This document shows positions 31,884-34,410 of a stretch of 34,410 nucleotides of DNA, piece by piece. The position numbers and the translations under genes are program-made. Position 1 is the stretch's first letter. Every line of letters begins with the position of its first letter. This DNA comes from Desulfobacteria bacterium (GTDB lineage: Bacteria; Desulfobacterota; Desulfobacteria; Desulfobacterales; C00003060): positions 1 to 34,410 of the forward strand of contig JAQYVR010000068.1 in the NCBI GenBank assembly GCA_030145395.1, read 5' to 3'. The notes beneath the pieces are model-generated. The model was not told where the DNA came from, did no database searches, and saw only the letters and a program-made list of their open reading frames with translations.

Positions 31884-33878
31884 GTGATCTTTTCACGCCG
31901 ACGCGTCATATATATCGTTCTTCTGTTTGGGACAGCCGTCATTGGAGGAGTCATCGGCGGTTTCTTTTTGGCCGTAACCCATGACTTGCCCCAGATTCAG
32001 GCCCTGGAGTCGTTTAGACCCGCAGCAGTTACCCGCATCTATTCGGCAGATAAGGAATTACTGGCCGAACTTTACACCCAAAAGCGGGTGCCCGTTCAGT
32101 TGAAAATAATCCCTGATCATCTGAAGCAGGCGATCATTGCGACAGAAGACCGTCAGTTCCGTGAACACGCCGGGGTCGATCTGAGAGGAATCGTTCGGGC
32201 TATTATTACGGATATTAAAGTCGGTCAGTTTGTGCAAGGGGCCAGCACCATTACCCAACAGCTTGCGAGGACCCTGTTCCTAAGCCCCCGAAAGAGCATC
32301 GTACGAAAGCTTAAGGAAGCCTTTCTGGCCTTTCAAATTGAGCGCCGCTATACCAAAGATGAAATATTAGAACTTTATCTTAACCAGGTCTATTTTGGAA
32401 GCGGGGCATACGGAGTAGAAGCTGCATCCCAGACATTTTTCGGGAAACCGGTCAACGACCTGACCTTGGCGGAATGCGCGCTCATTGCAGGCATGCCCAA
32501 GTCGCCGTCTCGTTATTCACCTTTAGTTAACGAGTCTCTGGCTCTGAAACGGCGTTCAGTAGTTTTGAAGCAGATGGCACGAAATGGCGTGATAACCCAG
32601 GCACAGTTCATGAACGCCAAGTCGGCCCCTCTCAGTCTTGCAAAGGGCCAAAGCGTCCCCATGAAGGCGCCGTACTTTGTGGCTTATGTGAGGAACCTCC
32701 TGGAAAAGGAACTCGGGGGTGCCCGCTTGTATCGCACAGGTCTCACCGTATACACCACGCTCAACTATAAGATGCAGGAGGCCGCTGAGCAGGCTGTCGC
32801 AAAGGGCCTTGAGCAGCTTTCCACTCGCATGAATAAACGCGGTTTGCTCAAATCCGAAAGCCCTCAGGCAGCTCTTATCAGTTTGGATGCGAAGCAAGGG
32901 TCCATACTGGCCATGGTGGGTGGAAGAGATTTTCAGGGGAGTTCATTTAACCGCGCGACCATGGCCCGAAGGCAGCCTGGCTCGGCATTTAAGCCCCTGA
33001 TTTATGCCTGTGCCATGGAACACAATTTTGCTCAAAACGACATAATCTGGGATGCCCCGGTCGTCTTTAGGGGGGCCAAAGAAGACCAGGAATGGACCCC
33101 AAAGAACTTTTCCGGCAAATTCCGGGGTGAGATGACACTAAGGCAGGCCTTGGCTGTATCGCAGAATATTCCTGCGGTGAAACTCCTTGACAAACTCGGT
33201 TCCTCTACTGCCGTGCAGTGGGCATACAAAATGGGCATAGAGTCCCCGTTACAGTCAAACCTCTCCCTGGCGCTTGGAACCTCGGATGTTACGCTTCTCG
33301 AATTGACGGCGGCCTATGCCGTCTTCCCGAACGGAGGGGTGGCCATCAGACCGTTTGCCATCCTGGAAGTCCTGGACGAGGAGGGGCGATCCATCTGGCG
33401 GCCAAAGCTTCATATGCGCACTGCGGTCAGCCCTGAAACAGCAGCCATTGTGACCGATATGCTTCAAGCGGTGGTACAGTCAGGCACCGGCAAGGCAGCA
33501 AACTCTATTGGGCGACCTCTAGCCGGCAAGACAGGAACAACGGATACTTACAAGGACGCTCTTTTTGTGGGGTTTTCTCCGACTACTGTTGCGGGTGTGT
33601 GGGTCGGTCTGGACCGTTACGAGACACTAGGCAGCAATGAAACCGGTGCAAGAGCGGCTCTTCCCATATGGATCGATTTTATGGAACAGGTGCTCGCAGA
33701 CAGCCCTTATCATGATTTCTCTTTGCCGGAAGGGGTTGTGAAAGTTCGAATTGACGCTGAATCCGGGCTCTTTGCATCAGAAATCTGCCCGAATGCAGTA
33801 ACGGTATTGTTCAAGAAAGGGACCGAACCCAAGCAATATTGTAGGCATGCATCAGTGGTTGGTCTGGGAGGGTTATAG
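31884..33878 (+). CDS. mrcA: Penicillin-binding protein 1A (bifunctional transglycosylase/transpeptidase)
   Basis: A 664-residue class A PBP starting at GTG 31884. One TM anchor (about residues 8-30) is followed by the GT51 glycosyltransferase domain with catalytic Glu88 (ATEDRQF) and QGASTITQQLARTLFL, and then the transpeptidase domain. The transpeptidase motifs are intact: S367-x-x-K370 (PGSAFKP), S426-Q-N428 and K549-T-G (AGKTGTT). It polymerises and cross-links peptidoglycan in the periplasm. It is shorter than the E. coli protein (850 residues), lacking the OB insert and long C-terminal tail, as is usual in deltaproteobacteria. It begins 26 bp after rtcB, with no terminator seen between, so read-through is possible. 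Confidence 0.94.
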   Translation: MIFSRRRVIYIVLLFGTAVIGGVIGGFFLAVTHDLPQIQALESFRPAAVTRIYSADKELLAELYTQKRVPVQLKIIPDHLKQAIIATEDRQFREHAGVDLRGIVRAIITDIKVGQFVQGASTITQQLARTLFLSPRKSIVRKLKEAFLAFQIERRYTKDEILELYLNQVYFGSGAYGVEAASQTFFGKPVNDLTLAECALIAGMPKSPSRYSPLVNESLALKRRSVVLKQMARNGVITQAQFMNAKSAPLSLAKGQSVPMKAPYFVAYVRNLLEKELGGARLYRTGLTVYTTLNYKMQEAAEQAVAKGLEQLSTRMNKRGLLKSESPQAALISLDAKQGSILAMVGGRDFQGSSFNRATMARRQPGSAFKPLIYACAMEHNFAQNDIIWDAPVVFRGAKEDQEWTPKNFSGKFRGEMTLRQALAVSQNIPAVKLLDKLGSSTAVQWAYKMGIESPLQSNLSLALGTSDVTLLELTAAYAVFPNGGVAIRPFAILEVLDEEGRSIWRPKLHMRTAVSPETAAIVTDMLQAVVQSGTGKAANSIGRPLAGKTGTTDTYKDALFVGFSPTTVAGVWVGLDRYETLGSNETGARAALPIWIDFMEQVLADSPYHDFSLPEGVVKVRIDAESGLFASEICPNAVTVLFKKGTEPKQYCRHASVVGLGGL

Positions 33879-33901
33879 GAATTCGGAATGCAGAATTCGG
33901 A
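33879..33901. repeat. Short tandem repeat of GAATTCGGA units
   Basis: GAATTCGGA occurs at 33879-33887 and 33893-33901, a 14-nt period, followed by a looser AGTCCGGA. It lies directly after the PBP1A stop in the convergent gap to the VOC gene. It looks like a small intergenic repeat; no stem or T-run suggests a terminator. Confidence 0.4.
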
Positions 33902-33947
33902 GTCCGGATCGGTCATGGAAAAGAAGAAAAAGCAAAATTAACAACCA

Positions 33948-34340
33948 TCATTCAGTACCCGTCATATCTTTTATTTCGAATATATTCCCATCGTAGTCCT
34001 TAACAAAGGTTAGGAGGCGGTCCCCCTTGGGAACGCGGTTTACCTCCACCTGCATGGCCTCACACCTATTCACGAATTCCTCAATATTCTTCACTTCAAC
34101 GCAGATGTGATCAAAGCTGGTCTGTCTCCCAGGTGCGGGCGTTGCCAAGAATACCTCGACCGTGAATAGACCGTTTCCGTAGACAAGAATCCGGCATTCA
34201 TTGTCGATGTCGAATATTTGGCGACATAACTCTGAAGAAACCACAGAAGATTTTATCTTTCTTAGCTCCAAGACACCTTCGTAGAAATCGTCAGCGCGTT
34301 GCTCGGAGCTGCAAACAAGGGCTACATGGTTTAGCTTCAT
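33948..34340 (-). CDS. VOC (glyoxalase/bleomycin-resistance fold) protein
   Basis: The start is placed at ATG 34340 (MKLNHVALVCSSEQRADDFY) with GGAAGGG about nine bases upstream; a seven-residue longer form from 34361 is possible. The 130 residues form one VOC module of paired beta-alpha-beta-beta-beta units: LNHVALVCSSEQRADDFYEGVL, LFTVEVFL, FDHICVEVKNIEEFVNRCEA and FVKDYDGNIFEIKD. The metal-ligand positions fit His at the HVALV strand, Glu at TVEVF, His at FDHICVEV and Glu at IFEIK, so a metal-dependent isomerase, dioxygenase or epimerase is possible. The substrate is unknown; it is not specific enough for glyoxalase I or methylmalonyl-CoA epimerase. Confidence 0.82.
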   Translation of the reverse strand: MKLNHVALVCSSEQRADDFYEGVLELRKIKSSVVSSELCRQIFDIDNECRILVYGNGLFTVEVFLATPAPGRQTSFDHICVEVKNIEEFVNRCEAMQVEVNRVPKGDRLLTFVKDYDGNIFEIKDMTGTE

Positions 34341-34410
34341 TCTGGTCCCTTCCTCTGGCACCGGCCTCGTCGAGCCCTGTTATCTTGAACCAAGTCCTTG
34401 AAAGGGGTGC

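Noticed and set aside
1-34410. CRISPR arrays, insertion sequences or prophage genes
   Set aside because: I found no regularly spaced direct repeats, no transposase or integrase frame, and no structural phage gene.

Overview
The window looks like chromosomal DNA of an anaerobic Gram-negative bacterium, most likely a Desulfobacterota (deltaproteobacterial) sulfate reducer or syntroph. This is inferred from gene content, not from a marker gene. The pointers are a periplasmic selenocysteine-containing formate dehydrogenase without a membrane subunit, FdhE and MoaA beside it, a CooT-like nickel protein next to a His-rich protein, a tetraheme cytochrome c, an RND efflux triad with an outer-membrane factor, and a Ski2-like helicase. 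I see no phage, transposase or CRISPR array.

Left part (1-2500): a 5'-truncated SNase-domain C-terminus, a perfect 14-bp inverted repeat at 563/652, a PilZ-domain gene broken by one base in a homopolymer, a small secreted protein overlapped by a 44-codon ORF, and a 57-residue winged-helix-like gene. All genes here except the first are on the minus strand.

2540-9019 (minus): a tetR - outer-membrane factor - membrane fusion protein - RND pump operon, with ATGA overlaps at two of its junctions and palindromes in front of tetR that look like its operator. 9322-12093 (minus): a Ski2-like DExH helicase. 12171-12246: tRNA-Ala(GGC) with a promoter and a shared terminator. 12289-12738 (minus): CooT and a His-rich metal-binding protein behind a near-consensus promoter. 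12902-14063 (plus): a PAC2-family protein and an unrecognised 95-residue protein.

14087-20520 (minus): the formate block. The FDH catalytic subunit is read through an in-frame UGA (Sec192) and is followed by the four-cluster Fe-S subunit, a hairpin, FdhE, MoaA, a zinc-ribbon protein and QueD. Upstream lies about 600 bp of non-coding DNA with promoters in both directions and a possible small RNA ending in an intrinsic terminator.

21133-26083 (plus): a tight five-gene run of tetraheme cytochrome c, two-TM helical-bundle sensor protein, histidine kinase with a tandem-Cache-like sensor, stand-alone receiver and membrane-anchored type-I substrate-binding protein. It reads as one redox or ligand sensing module and is the best candidate here for an undescribed system. 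A kinase ATPase-domain remnant lies just downstream on the other strand.

26571-29656 (minus): hisS-aspS. 29853-31857 (plus): archease and RtcB, the RNA ligation pair, separated by a long imperfect hairpin. 31884-33878 (plus): PBP1A. 33948-34340 (minus): a VOC/glyoxalase-like protein.
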